64,000 nucleotides of DNA from Pseudomonas oryzihabitans (GTDB lineage: Bacteria; Pseudomonadota; Gammaproteobacteria; Pseudomonadales; Pseudomonadaceae). Both the position numbers and the translations under genes were made by a program. Of the stretch, positions 1 through 9,775 are shown one piece after another; position 1 is the stretch's first letter; the number at the start of each line of letters is the position of its first letter. The notes beneath the pieces were generated by a model. That model saw nothing but the letters and a program-made list of their open reading frames with translations. It had not been told where the DNA came from and made no database searches. Location: contig NZ_CP021645.1 in the NCBI RefSeq assembly GCF_006384975.1, positions 3,748,001 to 3,812,000 on the forward strand, read 5' to 3'.

Positions 1-931
1 AGAAAGGTGCCCGTGCCAGGCTGATTTCCAGTTCGCCCAAGAGCGTCGCGGCATCACCCGCGGCCTGGCGCTCCTGGAAGAATCTCAGGCGATCGGCCGG
101 CAGGCCGCGCAAGCCGGTGATCCCCTGGGCATCGTGGGCGGGCAGGCTGTCGATGCCGCTCCACAGCAGCGCTCGATTCAGCCGCAGGGCGCGCGGATCG
201 CCGGCACGCTGCCGCAACCACCAACCGCTCAGGCCACGGGCAGCTTCTTGCAACTGGCGCAGCAGACGATGGGCGTCCTTGTCCGATTCCACCGGGCCCT
301 GGGTGAGCGGCTGAGCGGCGGGGGTGGATACGCTGGCCGGGGTGACGGCAGCAGGCGACGAGACGCTCTGCGCCTGGCGTCGCTGCTGTTCGTCCAGACG
401 CCGAACCAGCGGCAGCAGCAGCGGTGCCTGATCGCCCAGCCGCGGTTGCAGCAACTGCTCCAAGCGGGCGAGCTGAGTGCTGAAGACCTCCAGCCAAGAG
501 GCCTCAAGGCTGTTGAGCGTGGCGGTGTCGAAGAGGCCGTCCAACCGGCCGCACAGCCAGAGGCACGCCGCTGCGCGGGTACGGTCCTTGCGCGGATGCA
601 GGACGTCCCAATAGCTTTCCACCAGCCGTTCGAGTAGCGCCAGCCCGGCCTGCAGTCCGGCCCAGCTCTGAGTCTGCTGCAGCGCCCAGGTCAGCCAGGC
701 GGCGACACGCAGATCCTTGGATTGCTGCCGCAAAAACATCGTGGCCTGCTCCGCAGTGGCGGCCCAATCGGTCTTGAGGTCGCGGTGCAGCGCCTGGGTA
801 TCGTGGCAGGCCGTCTCGAGTCGCTCGAACTCCAGGCTATAACGACAGTCTTCGCCTGCGAAGTTGTCGGCTTTAATAGGCTGATCGGCAATACTTATAT
901 AATCGAGTGCGAGCGGGGGCAATAAAGTCAT
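1..931 (-). CDS. tssA: Type VI secretion protein TssA (ImpA N-terminal family), partial
   Basis: The frame is open from an ATG at 931 to the left edge with no stop, giving the first 310 residues. The protein begins MTLLPPLALDYISIADQP and continues with NFAGEDCRYSLEFERLE, the typical start of the ImpA/TssA N-terminal domain. A Pro/Ala/Ser-rich linker follows near residues 190-215, then an alpha-helical segment. TssA proteins are cytoplasmic components that help assemble the type VI sheath and baseplate. AGTGAGG lies upstream of the ATG. It reads away from radC on the same strand, separated by about 350 bp, so it probably has its own promoter. The C-terminal class-defining domain and the rest of the cluster lie outside the window. 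Confidence 0.82.
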   Translation of the reverse strand, partial: MTLLPPLALDYISIADQPIKADNFAGEDCRYSLEFERLETACHDTQALHRDLKTDWAATAEQATMFLRQQSKDLRVAAWLTWALQQTQSWAGLQAGLALLERLVESYWDVLHPRKDRTRAAACLWLCGRLDGLFDTATLNSLEASWLEVFSTQLARLEQLLQPRLGDQAPLLLPLVRRLDEQQRRQAQSVSSPAAVTPASVSTPAAQPLTQGPVESDKDAHRLLRQLQEAARGLSGWWLRQRAGDPRALRLNRALLWSGIDSLPAHDAQGITGLRGLPADRLRFFQERQAAGDAATLLGELEISLARAPF

Positions 932-1280
932 CCATGACCTCACTGAGTTTGAAGTTCTGATCCTTGAACTTCTCTTAGGTGAAACCTTTATGTGAAAGTT
1001 TTCGGCCGCCGCTGCGCAGTTAATGGCACAGCGGGGTGTGAGGCGCATCCTAAAGCGGATGCTGGCCTTTGGATAGCACGAAAAATGTGATGGATGCCCG
1101 ATTTTTAACGAGGAAATAACGCTTAAAAATCAGATCTTTTAATGGGGTGACAAATTTTGTCCCAATTAAACTTTAAAAGTGACAGTTGGTGTCATTTGTA
1201 TAAGGGCTGTATTTTTGACTGACGAAAACATGACATCTAGTTGCGCTGGCTTTAGTTGGCAATAAGTGACCCTTGCTGTC
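932..1280. promoter_or_regulatory. AT-rich gap between radC and tssA with small palindromes
   Basis: No gene is seen here. The stretch is clearly more AT-rich than its surroundings. It contains an inverted repeat GACAAA-T-TTTGTC (1149-1161), a second TGACA-N5-TGTCA (1180-1194), and a 6-bp-stem hairpin GCATCC/GGATGC near 1047-1064. It is the likely promoter region of tssA. No convincing sigma-54 (-24/-12) element was found. Confidence 0.35.
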
Positions 1281-1955
1281 TCAGAGCCAGCCATATTCCG
1301 CCATGGACAGCGGCTCGCCATCCCCTACGATGAAATGATCCAGCACCCGCACATCCACGAAGCCCAGTGCCTCCTTCAACCGGGTGGTGAGCAGGCGGTC
1401 GGCCTGGCTGGGTTCGGCGACGCCGGAGGGGTGGTTGTGGGTCAGGATGACGGCAGCGGCGTTGTGGGCGAGGGCACGCTTGACCACTTGGCGGGGATAG
1501 ACGCTGGCGCCGTCGATGGTGCCGTGGAACAAGACTTCGAAGGCCAGCACCCGGTGACGGGTGTCGAGGAACAGGCAGCCAAAGATTTCGTGGGGCTCAT
1601 GGCGTAGGCGCGCCTTGAGATAATCGCGGACCTGCTGCGGGCTTTCCAGCGCCGAATCGCGCCGGAGGCCTTCGGCCAGGTGGCGCCGGCCCATTTCCAA
1701 CACCGCCTGTAACTGGCTGTACTTGGCCGGGCCCAGCCCCAGGTGGCTGCTGAAGGCGGCGAGATCGGCCTCCAGCAAGGCCCTCAAGCTGCCGAATTCA
1801 CCGAGCAACTGGCGGGCGAGGTCCACCGCGCTTTTGCCCGCCACGCCGGTGCGCAGGAAGATCGCCAGCAACTCGGCGTCGGTGAGCGCCTGGGCACCCT
1901 GTTCCAGCAATTTCTCCCGCGGCCGCTCCTGGGCCGGCCAATCCTTGATGCTCAT
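1281..1955 (-). CDS. radC: RadC family JAB/MPN-domain protein
   Basis: The 224-residue protein starts [17 protein letters not shown]. An N-terminal helix-hairpin-helix-like region ([14 protein letters not shown]) is followed by the C-terminal JAMM metal site [15 protein letters not shown], with the H-x-H...D metal ligands intact. The family was once linked to DNA repair, but its function is unsettled. The frame stays open for 32 codons upstream. The ATG at 1955 is chosen because it has a near-perfect AAGGAGGTG ribosome site and matches the usual family start. The gene is divergent from coaBC, as in other pseudomonads. Confidence 0.93.
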   Translation of the reverse strand: MSIKDWPAQERPREKLLEQGAQALTDAELLAIFLRTGVAGKSAVDLARQLLGEFGSLRALLEADLAAFSSHLGLGPAKYSQLQAVLEMGRRHLAEGLRRDSALESPQQVRDYLKARLRHEPHEIFGCLFLDTRHRVLAFEVLFHGTIDGASVYPRQVVKRALAHNAAAVILTHNHPSGVAEPSQADRLLTTRLKEALGFVDVRVLDHFIVGDGEPLSMAEYGWL

Positions 1956-2093
1956 GTACACCTCCTTGTCTGGCGCTGAACCTGCGTCCTGCAGGCGCTG
2001 TGCTATCTTAATCGGATCGTTTCCAGGCATCCGTGAACCGCGTTTGGCCACGTGATGCCCGTCCTAGACAGTTTTACAACGGATCAAGGCAAT

Positions 2094-3317
2094 ATGCAGC
2101 GGCTCCATCGTAAACGCATCCTGTTGGGCGTCGGAGGTGGCATCGCCGCTTACAAGAGCGCCGAGCTGGTGCGCCGGCTCAAGGATCAGGGCGCCGAGGT
2201 GCGGGTGGTGCTGACCCGCGGTGGGCGCGAATTCATCACACCGCTGACGCTACAGGCACTGTCCGGCCTGCCCGTGCATCTGGATCTGCTGGACCCGGCT
2301 GCCGAAGCGGCCATGGGTCATATCGAACTGGCCCGCTGGGCCGATCTGGTGCTGGTCGCCCCGGCCACCGCCGATATCATGGCCCGCCTGGCCCAGGGCG
2401 TGGCGGACGACTTGCTCACCACCCTGGTGCTGGCCACCGATGCCCGGGTCGCCCTGGCACCCGCCATGAACCAGGCGATGTGGCGCGATCCGGCCACCCA
2501 AGCCAATGCCGAGTTGCTGCGCAGTCGTGGCATCACGCTGTTCGGTCCGGCCAGTGGCAGCCAGGCCTGTGGCGACGTCGGTCCTGGCCGGATGCTGGAG
2601 GCCACCGAGCTGGCCCAACTCGCCGCGGATTGCTTCCAGCGCCTGGACCTGACCGGTCGCCATGTGGTCATCACCGCCGGCCCGACTCAAGAAAACATCG
2701 ATCCGGTGCGCTATATCACCAACCACAGCTCCGGCCGCATGGGCTTTGCCTTGGCGGAAGCAGCGGCGGAGGCGGGCGCGCGCGTCAGCCTGGTGAGCGG
2801 TCCGGTGCACCTGGCAACGCCCGATCGCGTCGAGCGCATCGATGTGGTCAGCGCCCGCGACATGCTGGCCGCCTGCGAGGCGCTGATGCCCTGCGACGTG
2901 CTCATCGCCTCGGCGGCGGTGGCGGACTATCGCCCCGAGGTGATCGCCCCGCACAAGCTGAAGAAGGACCCCACCCGCGGCGACGGTCTGCTGCTGGAGC
3001 TGGTGCGCAACCCAGACATCCTCGCCACCCTGGCGGGGCGCCCGGATCGGCCCTTCAGCGTCGGCTTCGCCGCTGAGACCCAGAATCTGCTGGAGTACGC
3101 CCAGCGCAAGTTGCGCGACAAGAACCTCGATCTCATCGTCGCCAACGACGTGGCCAACCCGGCCATCGGCTTCAACAGCGAAGACAACGCGGTTACCGTG
3201 ATCGACCGTGGTCTGCACGAGATCCGCTTCGAGCAGACCAGCAAGGGCAAGATCGCCCGCCAGCTCATCGCGCTGATTTCCATCCATTTGAAAGACACCG
3301 CCAAGACTCATGCATAG
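2094..3317 (+). CDS. coaBC: Bifunctional phosphopantothenoylcysteine decarboxylase / phosphopantothenate-cysteine ligase
   Basis: This 407-residue fusion carries out two consecutive steps of coenzyme A synthesis: CTP-dependent ligation of cysteine to 4'-phosphopantothenate, then FMN-dependent decarboxylation. The N-terminal CoaC flavoprotein half begins [22 protein letters not shown] and holds the conserved PAMNQAMW motif near residue 124. The CoaB half begins around residue 190 ([21 protein letters not shown]). The open frame extends upstream to a GTG at 2052; the ATG at 2094 fits the family start and has AAGGC upstream. The last 8 bases overlap dut, so the two are probably co-transcribed and translationally coupled. 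Confidence 0.95.
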   Translation: MQRLHRKRILLGVGGGIAAYKSAELVRRLKDQGAEVRVVLTRGGREFITPLTLQALSGLPVHLDLLDPAAEAAMGHIELARWADLVLVAPATADIMARLAQGVADDLLTTLVLATDARVALAPAMNQAMWRDPATQANAELLRSRGITLFGPASGSQACGDVGPGRMLEATELAQLAADCFQRLDLTGRHVVITAGPTQENIDPVRYITNHSSGRMGFALAEAAAEAGARVSLVSGPVHLATPDRVERIDVVSARDMLAACEALMPCDVLIASAAVADYRPEVIAPHKLKKDPTRGDGLLLELVRNPDILATLAGRPDRPFSVGFAAETQNLLEYAQRKLRDKNLDLIVANDVANPAIGFNSEDNAVTVIDRGLHEIRFEQTSKGKIARQLIALISIHLKDTAKTHA

Positions 3318-3765
3318 CCTTCAAGCCAAGATCCTCGACCCGCGCCTGGGGCGCGATTTCCCGCTGCCGTCCTACGTCACCCCCGGTTCGGCCGGCCTCG
3401 ACCTGCGCGCCATGCTGCAGGAGGATCTGGTGTTGGAGCCGGGGCAGACCGCGCTGATCCCTACCGGGCTCGCCATCCACATCGCCGATCCGTCACTGGC
3501 CGCCCTGGTGCTGCCGCGTTCGGGGCTGGGCCACAAGCACGGCATCGTGCTCGGCAACCTGGTCGGCCTGATCGACTCGGACTACCAGGGCGAGCTCATG
3601 GTGTCCTGCTGGAATCGCGGCCAGACCACCTTCACGGTAAGCATTGGCGAACGTATCGCTCAGCTGATGCTCGTACCTGTGGTGCAGGCGCATTTCGATA
3701 TCGTGGAGAGCTTTAGCGAGACCGAGCGCGGTAGCGGCGGCTTCGGTCACTCCGGTACCCGCTGA
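3310..3765 (+). CDS. dut: Deoxyuridine 5'-triphosphate nucleotidohydrolase (dUTPase)
   Basis: The 151-residue trimeric dUTPase hydrolyses dUTP to dUMP and pyrophosphate, keeping uracil out of DNA and supplying dTMP synthesis. All five family motifs are visible: [10 protein letters not shown] (1), [10 protein letters not shown] (2), [18 protein letters not shown] (3, with the catalytic Asp region), [12 protein letters not shown] (4) and the C-terminal glycine-rich [12 protein letters not shown] (5). Length is normal for the family. The start overlaps the end of coaBC by 8 bases, and algC follows after 45 bp. Confidence 0.97.
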   Translation: MHSLQAKILDPRLGRDFPLPSYVTPGSAGLDLRAMLQEDLVLEPGQTALIPTGLAIHIADPSLAALVLPRSGLGHKHGIVLGNLVGLIDSDYQGELMVSCWNRGQTTFTVSIGERIAQLMLVPVVQAHFDIVESFSETERGSGGFGHSGTR

Positions 3766-3794
3766 CGCCAGGCAGGCAAGGCACGCCGTGACAT

Positions 3795-3809
3795 AAAGGA
3801 GAAGAGCGG
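3795..3809 (+). promoter_or_regulatory. algC ribosome-binding region, predicted ErsA pairing site
   Basis: AAAGGAGAAGAGCGG contains the algC Shine-Dalgarno sequence and ends one base before its ATG. Read against the ErsA candidate (minus strand, 31634-31648, CCGTTCTGCTCCTTT) it can form 14 of 15 base pairs: 13 Watson-Crick, one G-U, and one A-G mismatch. ErsA is known to repress algC post-transcriptionally in P. aeruginosa. That the same pairing operates here is inferred. Confidence 0.6.
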
Positions 3810-3810
3810 C

Positions 3811-6360
3811 ATGGCAAGCAAGGAGCGATACAAGATCACGTCTCGCAACGCCGCGCTGCCCGGTTTGGGCGGCGGCCTGTTGCTGGCCTTGGCCGGGCTG
3901 CTGCTGGCCGCAGTAGTGCTGTGGTTCCTGGTGCTACAGCCGCAGGGCGAGCGCAACCAGGAGCAGCAGGCCGACCAGGCGCTGCAGGCTCAGGCCGCCT
4001 CGCTCAACCAGTTGCTGGTCGCCTTGACCCGTCGCCTGCAGGGCGTCGCCGGGGATGCCCTGGTGCTCCAGGCCTTGCAGGGCGACGATCCCACAGCTTG
4101 TACGGCGGCGGAAACCCAGTTGCGCGAGCGGCTGGGCGTGGTCGATGTGCTGGTCGTGCCGGCCGGCATGCGCCAGATCGATAACGACCGCCCCGGCCCA
4201 CTCAACTACGCCGCCCTCGATCTGCTCAAGCGCCTGGAAAGCGGCCAGCGGACACCCCCGGAAGCCTATCGGATAGGCGATCGCTGGCTGGTCTATAGCG
4301 CCCAGCCCTTGCGCCGTGGCGATCAGCTGCTGGGCAGCGTCGTGCTGGTGGAAGACCTGGCGACGGTCCTGCAGGGCTGGGCCACGCCGCCGGCGAATAT
4401 CGGCCACTGGCGCCTGCTGCAGCAATTCCCCGGTGGCGCCGTCCAGCAACTGGCCAGCGGCGGCGCGCCTGGCGACGCCGCGCTGAGCCGCCGCCTCGCC
4501 ACGGGCAGTGCGCTCTGGACGCTGGAGCTGGCACCCGCTACGGAGATTAACGACGACCTGGCGCTGGGCGCTCCCCTGGTTGCCTTCGCCTTCGCCCTGT
4601 TCGGCGTGCTGGCGGGCTTTTGGCTGGTTTCCCGGGAAATGTCACGACGGCTCCGTGACGACGTCCGCACTCTGGCTGTCTATGCCGAGGAACTTGATTC
4701 CAATCAAACAGCCAAAAGCCCGGCCTTACGCCTAGCGGTAATGGAACCCGTGGCCAAGGCGATGGCTCGATTGGCCGGCCGACCGGCCGGTTCGTCGCCG
4801 GACCTCTATGCCACGGCACCCAGTGATGCCGTGGCCAAGACCCTGGCGGAGTTTGCCGACAGAGGCCGCCCTCAACAGAGCGAGCCGCTGTTCCAGACCA
4901 CCGACATCCTCGACATCAGTATCCTCGACGAAGACCAGGATCTCCTGGGATTGGAGAAACCCCCGATGAGCACTACCCCGCAAGCCCCCCAACTCAACGC
5001 CAGCATCTTCCGCGCCTACGACATCCGTGGCGTGGTCGGTGACTCCCTGACCGCCGAAGCCGCCTACTGGATCGGGCGTGCCATCGGCTCGGAAAGCCTG
5101 GCGCGTGGCGAGCCCAACGTGGCCGTCGGCCGTGATGGCCGCCTGTCCGGTCCCGAACTGGTCGCCCAACTGATCAAGGGCGTGGCCGACAGCGGCGCCA
5201 ATGTCAGCGACGTCGGCATGGTGCCGACCCCGGTGCTCTACTACGCGGCCAATGTGCTCGAAGGCAAGTCCGGCGTCATGCTCACCGGCAGCCACAACCC
5301 GCCGGACTACAACGGCTTCAAGATCGTCATCGCCGGCGAGACCCTGGCCAACGAATCCATCCAGCGTCTGCGCCAGCGCATCGAGACCGGCGACGTGGCC
5401 AGCGGCCAGGGCCAGATCAAGCAGGTCGACGTGCTCAAGAGCTACGCCGACTACATCCGCAACGACGTGGTGCTGGCCAAGAAACTCAAGGTGGTGGTGG
5501 ACGCCGGCAACGGCGTGGCCGCGGTCAACGCGCCCCAGCTGATCGAATCCCTGGGCTGCGAGGTCATCCCGCTGTTCTGCGAGGTGGACGGCAACTTCCC
5601 CAACCACCATCCGGATCCAGGCAAGCCTGAGAACCTCGAAGACCTCATCGCCAAGGTCAAGGAAACCGGTGCCGACCTGGGCTTGGCCTTCGACGGCGAC
5701 GGCGACCGTGTCGGCGTGGTGACCAACGAAGGCAAGATCATCTATCCCGACCAGCTGCTGATGCTGTTCGCCAAGGACGTGGTCTCCCGTAATCCGGGCG
5801 CCGACATCATCTTCGACGTCAAGTGCACCCGCCGCCTGAACAACCTCATCGCCGGCTACGGCGGTCGTCCCATCATGTGGAAGACCGGCCATTCGCTGAT
5901 CAAGAAGAAGATGAAGGAAACCGGCGCCCTGCTGGCTGGCGAGATGAGCGGCCACGTGTTCTTCAAGGAGCGCTGGTTCGGCTTCGACGACGGCATCTAC
6001 AGCGCCGTGCGTCTCCTGGAGATCCTCAGCCAGGAGAAGGGCAGCGCCCAACAGGTGTTCGATACCTTCCCGGTAGACATCTCCACCCCGGAGATCAATA
6101 TCCAGGTGACCGAAGAGAACAAGTTCGGCATCATCGAAACCCTGCAGCGCGACGCCCAGTGGGGCGATGCCCAGATCACCACCCTGGATGGCGTCCGCGT
6201 CGACTACCAGAACGGTTGGGGCCTGGTGCGTGCGTCCAACACCACGCCGGTGCTGGTGCTGCGCTTCGAGGCGGAAACCCTCGAAGAGCTGGAGCGCATC
6301 AAGACGGTGTTCCGCAAGCAACTGCTGGCGGTGCAGCCGGATCTGAATCTGCCGTTCTGA
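3811..6360 (+). CDS. algC: Phosphomannomutase/phosphoglucomutase AlgC with long N-terminal membrane extension
   Basis: AlgC interconverts mannose- or glucose-6-phosphate and the 1-phosphates, supplying alginate, Psl, Pel, LPS and rhamnolipid precursors. The classical enzyme is the last 464 residues, from Met386 (MSTTPQAPQLNASIF). It shows the phosphoserine loop TGSHNP, the Mg site DGDGDR and the sugar loop GEMSGHVFF. Ahead of it, in frame, are about 385 residues. These contain a hydrophobic segment near 17-38, a hydrophilic likely periplasmic stretch, a second membrane segment near 250-270, and a linker. The ATG at 3811 has a strong AAAGGAG site, so the 849-residue form is favoured. Internal initiation at 4966 remains possible. 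Similar long forms are annotated in other pseudomonads. Confidence 0.93.
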   Translation: MASKERYKITSRNAALPGLGGGLLLALAGLLLAAVVLWFLVLQPQGERNQEQQADQALQAQAASLNQLLVALTRRLQGVAGDALVLQALQGDDPTACTAAETQLRERLGVVDVLVVPAGMRQIDNDRPGPLNYAALDLLKRLESGQRTPPEAYRIGDRWLVYSAQPLRRGDQLLGSVVLVEDLATVLQGWATPPANIGHWRLLQQFPGGAVQQLASGGAPGDAALSRRLATGSALWTLELAPATEINDDLALGAPLVAFAFALFGVLAGFWLVSREMSRRLRDDVRTLAVYAEELDSNQTAKSPALRLAVMEPVAKAMARLAGRPAGSSPDLYATAPSDAVAKTLAEFADRGRPQQSEPLFQTTDILDISILDEDQDLLGLEKPPMSTTPQAPQLNASIFRAYDIRGVVGDSLTAEAAYWIGRAIGSESLARGEPNVAVGRDGRLSGPELVAQLIKGVADSGANVSDVGMVPTPVLYYAANVLEGKSGVMLTGSHNPPDYNGFKIVIAGETLANESIQRLRQRIETGDVASGQGQIKQVDVLKSYADYIRNDVVLAKKLKVVVDAGNGVAAVNAPQLIESLGCEVIPLFCEVDGNFPNHHPDPGKPENLEDLIAKVKETGADLGLAFDGDGDRVGVVTNEGKIIYPDQLLMLFAKDVVSRNPGADIIFDVKCTRRLNNLIAGYGGRPIMWKTGHSLIKKKMKETGALLAGEMSGHVFFKERWFGFDDGIYSAVRLLEILSQEKGSAQQVFDTFPVDISTPEINIQVTEENKFGIIETLQRDAQWGDAQITTLDGVRVDYQNGWGLVRASNTTPVLVLRFEAETLEELERIKTVFRKQLLAVQPDLNLPF

Positions 6361-6382
6361 CCTCGGGTCAGCGGTAGCACAG

Positions 6383-6410
6383 AGGGCGCCTAGGTGCCCT
6401 TTGTCTTTTC
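6383..6410 (+). terminator. Rho-independent terminator after algC
   Basis: A GC-rich stem, AGGGCG-CC paired with GG-TGCCCT around a TA centre, is followed by TTGTCTTTT. It lies 22 bp after the algC stop and 25 bp before argB. It may only partly separate the two genes. Confidence 0.6.
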
Positions 6411-6431
6411 TATGTCGACCTTGAGAGGTGA

Positions 6432-7337
<906 letters not shown>

Positions 7338-7355
7338 GCCCTGCTCTCGCTAGCT

Positions 7356-7384
7356 GAAAACGGCGCCCACGAGGCGCCGTTTTC
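7356..7384. terminator. Bidirectional terminator between argB and the DUF1989 gene
   Basis: GAAAACGGCGCC pairs perfectly with GGCGCCGTTTTC around a 5-nt loop. T-tracts lie on both strands, so it can end transcription of the two convergent genes. Confidence 0.88.
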
Positions 7385-7399
7385 TTTGCTGGCCTGGAC

Positions 7400-8251
7400 T
7401 CACTGCTCCCAGCTGGGCTTGGGCAGGGTCAGTCCGTGCTGGCCGTTGTAGGACGCCCGCTCGGGCGACGCCCAGCCTTCCAGTAGGCTGTCCTCGACCC
7501 GGTAGATCTCCACCCCCAACGGCCGGCAGACACTGAGCGGATCCTCGGCCTCGGGCCCCCACATCGCCAGCGACAGGTCGCCTCCCGGGCAGGTGGACAG
7601 GGCGCAGAGCACGTCGATCTCGGCGAAGAATTCCAGGTAGTCGCCAGGCTTGGCCGGGCAGGCCTTCATGAAATACAGGTCGTCGTGATTCAGGCCGGTG
7701 CACTGGAAGATGTTCAGCACGTCGTGCACGTCGAATTCGGTCAGTCCGTGGGGCAGCACCGCGCGGGTCAGATTCGAGTGGCAGTGGTGATGGAAATCCT
7801 CGCCAGTGAGCATCTTGTTGACGTAGGGATCGCAGCGAGTGCCGAGCAGGTCGTGCAGGCGGCCGCCGTGTTCGTCGATGCCGTAGCTGGCCAGGCTGTC
7901 GTCGGTGATGGTCAGCAGCGGGCGCAGGAAGGGTAGGTTCGACCAGAGGCGGTCGTAGGTGCTGACATGGGCGCCTTGCAACTGCCGGGTGCGCGCGGCC
8001 CACATCCGCTCGCGCGGGTCATGGGCGTTCCACACGTTGAAGTCGCCCACCTGGGGGCCGTGCGGGGTGGTGACGCGGAACAGGTGGCCAGCCGGGACCT
8101 TCCAGGCGCGACCGGTACGGATCGGGATCTCGAATTGCTCGATCAGGGTACGCGCCTCCTTGCGTTCACGCAGGCGCGCGTAGAAGGCCTGGTCGACCTG
8201 CAGGGCGGAGCCCTTGGTGGTCTGGTAGGCGGCGGGATAGTCCTTATACAT
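7400..8251 (-). CDS. DUF1989 (urea carboxylase-associated family) protein
   Basis: The 283-residue soluble protein has the DUF1989 core: the motif VPAGHLFRVTTPHGPQVGDF near residue 55, the Cys/His-rich TGEDFHHHCHSNL near 150, and NIFQCTGLNHDDLYF near 185. Family members often sit beside urea carboxylase or amine/guanidine utilisation genes, and the chemistry is poorly defined. No urea carboxylase is present here; the only partner is the upstream GntR regulator, 16 bp away and co-oriented. GAGGAG lies 8 bases before the ATG. Substrate unknown. Confidence 0.8.
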   Translation of the reverse strand: MYKDYPAAYQTTKGSALQVDQAFYARLRERKEARTLIEQFEIPIRTGRAWKVPAGHLFRVTTPHGPQVGDFNVWNAHDPRERMWAARTRQLQGAHVSTYDRLWSNLPFLRPLLTITDDSLASYGIDEHGGRLHDLLGTRCDPYVNKMLTGEDFHHHCHSNLTRAVLPHGLTEFDVHDVLNIFQCTGLNHDDLYFMKACPAKPGDYLEFFAEIDVLCALSTCPGGDLSLAMWGPEAEDPLSVCRPLGVEIYRVEDSLLEGWASPERASYNGQHGLTLPKPSWEQ

Positions 8252-8267
8252 GGGCGGGTCTCCTCGG

Positions 8268-8933
8268 TCAGAGTGGTTTGGCTGAACTCAACAGGTCCAG
8301 CAGTCGGTTTTCGGAATCCTCGAGGTAGCTGGCCATGGCCTCGGCTGCTTCGTGGGGGCGACCGGCACTGAGCAGGTCGTGGATCTCGCGGTCGCGCTCC
8401 AGCCAGGGGCGCTGGAAGTGTTCTTCATCGGGGGCGAGGGAAAACAGCAGGCGCATCTGGGCGGCGACGTTGGCGAAGAATTCATCGAGCAACGGACTGC
8501 GCAGCAAGCCGACGATGTGCCGATGGAACTGCAGGCTGTGGGTACCGCAGGCGCGCCAGTCTTCACGCGACTGCGCCAGCTCGGCCGCCTCCAGGGCGTC
8601 CAGCATGAGATCGGACTGATATTCGCGCAGCGGGCGGCTGCCGCGGATGGCCTGCAGTTCCAGGGTACGGCGTACCAGAAAGAGGTCGCGCACTTCCGCC
8701 AGTCCCAGGCGGCGCACCATCACGCCCTTGTGGCGCACATAGGTGGCCAGGCCCTCGCGGTCCAGTTGGTGGAGGGCTTCACGAATGGTGTTGCGCGAGG
8801 CGTTGTAGGCCTTCACCAGATCGGCCTCGACCAGGGCAGTACCAGGCAACAGGCGACCGCCGATGATGTCTTCGCGCATCTCCTGGAGCAGCTGCGCGCC
8901 CAGGGACAGTCCTCCCGCATCCTTGCCGCTCAT
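8268..8933 (-). CDS. GntR family transcriptional regulator, FadR/FCD subfamily
   Basis: The 221-residue regulator has an N-terminal winged helix-turn-helix (LVKAYNASRNTIREALHQLDREGLATY, residues about 48-74). A C-terminal all-helical FCD ligand domain (about 85-215) carries the metal-binding histidine pattern HSLQFHRHIVGLL. It lies directly upstream of the DUF1989 gene on the same strand, so it most likely controls that gene and itself. A palindrome at 9021-9037 in its upstream region is a candidate operator. The effector is not evident. Confidence 0.88.
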   Translation of the reverse strand: MSGKDAGGLSLGAQLLQEMREDIIGGRLLPGTALVEADLVKAYNASRNTIREALHQLDREGLATYVRHKGVMVRRLGLAEVRDLFLVRRTLELQAIRGSRPLREYQSDLMLDALEAAELAQSREDWRACGTHSLQFHRHIVGLLRSPLLDEFFANVAAQMRLLFSLAPDEEHFQRPWLERDREIHDLLSAGRPHEAAEAMASYLEDSENRLLDLLSSAKPL

Positions 8934-9020
8934 GGGGCCTCGCCCACTGACGGCGGTTGTGCAGACTGCTCAGGTCTTCGCTGGATCATTGCTCGCTACC
9001 GCCAAGTCGCTATTCGATTG

Positions 9021-9037
9021 TTCAACAATGAGTTGAA
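9021..9037. promoter_or_regulatory. Palindrome upstream of the GntR gene, candidate operator
   Basis: TTCAAC-N5-GTTGAA is a perfect 6-bp inverted repeat in a locally AT-rich patch, 88 bp before the regulator's ATG. Its size and spacing fit FadR-type GntR dimers; binding is inferred only. Confidence 0.4.
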
Positions 9038-9162
9038 GTTCAATTAGCACGGTGCGTGCCACATAGCTGGGGGCTGGCAGGGCGATTAGTCTTGAGGAAG
9101 GCCAGAAGGCGCATTGCCGCCCCGAGAGAGTGGACGGCTGGTGCCGAGGAGCGCTTGTAGAA

Positions 9163-9759
9163 CTAGCGGGTCGTACCCTGGCTAGCTTCCAGCCGCTGCA
9201 TGCGCGCCCGGTCGGCGTCGAAGGCGGCGATGGTGCTAAGACGCAGCTCGGCGTAGCGCTGCAGATCGGCCTGGAGGCGAACCTGATCGGCGGCGGCGGC
9301 ATCGAGGCGTGCCTGCAGGTCGGCGGGGAGCGCCTGGCCATTACGCTGCTGCACCGCGGCCTGCTCCATCAATTGGTTCTGCAGCTGGTGCGCGGAATCC
9401 AGATTGGCTTTCTTGATAGCCACCAGGCCATCCAGCTCCGCCAGCTTGCGCGTCTTGGCGCGGTCGACATCCTCGACGCTGCTGTAGAGCTTGAGCAACT
9501 GGGCGTCGGCGGCGGCCTGCTGGCGTTCCCGCTCACGACGTTCCAGTTCCGCAGCGGGCAGAGCGGGGGCGACCTTGCGGATCACCCGGCCCTGTTCGTT
9601 GAGCACGTCGTAGCCCTTGCCGGCATACTCCGGCGGCACGCCCTGGCGATCGATGACCAGGGTCCCGTTGCGATCCAGATACCGATACAGCTCGGCCGCC
9701 GGACTGGCCAACGGCAGGGCGAGCAGCAACAGGCTGGCGATAGCGCGGCGTACCACCAT
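9163..9759 (-). CDS. DUF4124 domain-containing exported protein
   Basis: The 198-residue protein has a Sec signal peptide (residues 1 to about 21, cleavage near SPAAE). It then has the short DUF4124 motif AELYRYLDRNGTLVIDRQGVP, and a long charged coiled-coil-like helix rich in Arg, Gln and Ala to the C-terminus. It is probably periplasmic; the molecular role is unknown. It follows pyrE by 16 bp on the same strand, an arrangement kept in other pseudomonads. Confidence 0.78.
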   Translation of the reverse strand: MVVRRAIASLLLLALPLASPAAELYRYLDRNGTLVIDRQGVPPEYAGKGYDVLNEQGRVIRKVAPALPAAELERRERERQQAAADAQLLKLYSSVEDVDRAKTRKLAELDGLVAIKKANLDSAHQLQNQLMEQAAVQQRNGQALPADLQARLDAAAADQVRLQADLQRYAELRLSTIAAFDADRARMQRLEASQGTTR

Positions 9760-9775
9760 GGCCGTCTCTCCTGGG

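Noticed and set aside
932..1280. Sigma-54 promoter for tssA
   Set aside because: TGGCACA at about 1024 lacks a -12 GC element at the right spacing.
4732..6321. 529-codon minus-strand frame opposite algC
   Set aside because: Antisense shadow of a strongly supported gene; low-complexity His/Val/Gly-rich translation with no recognisable domain.
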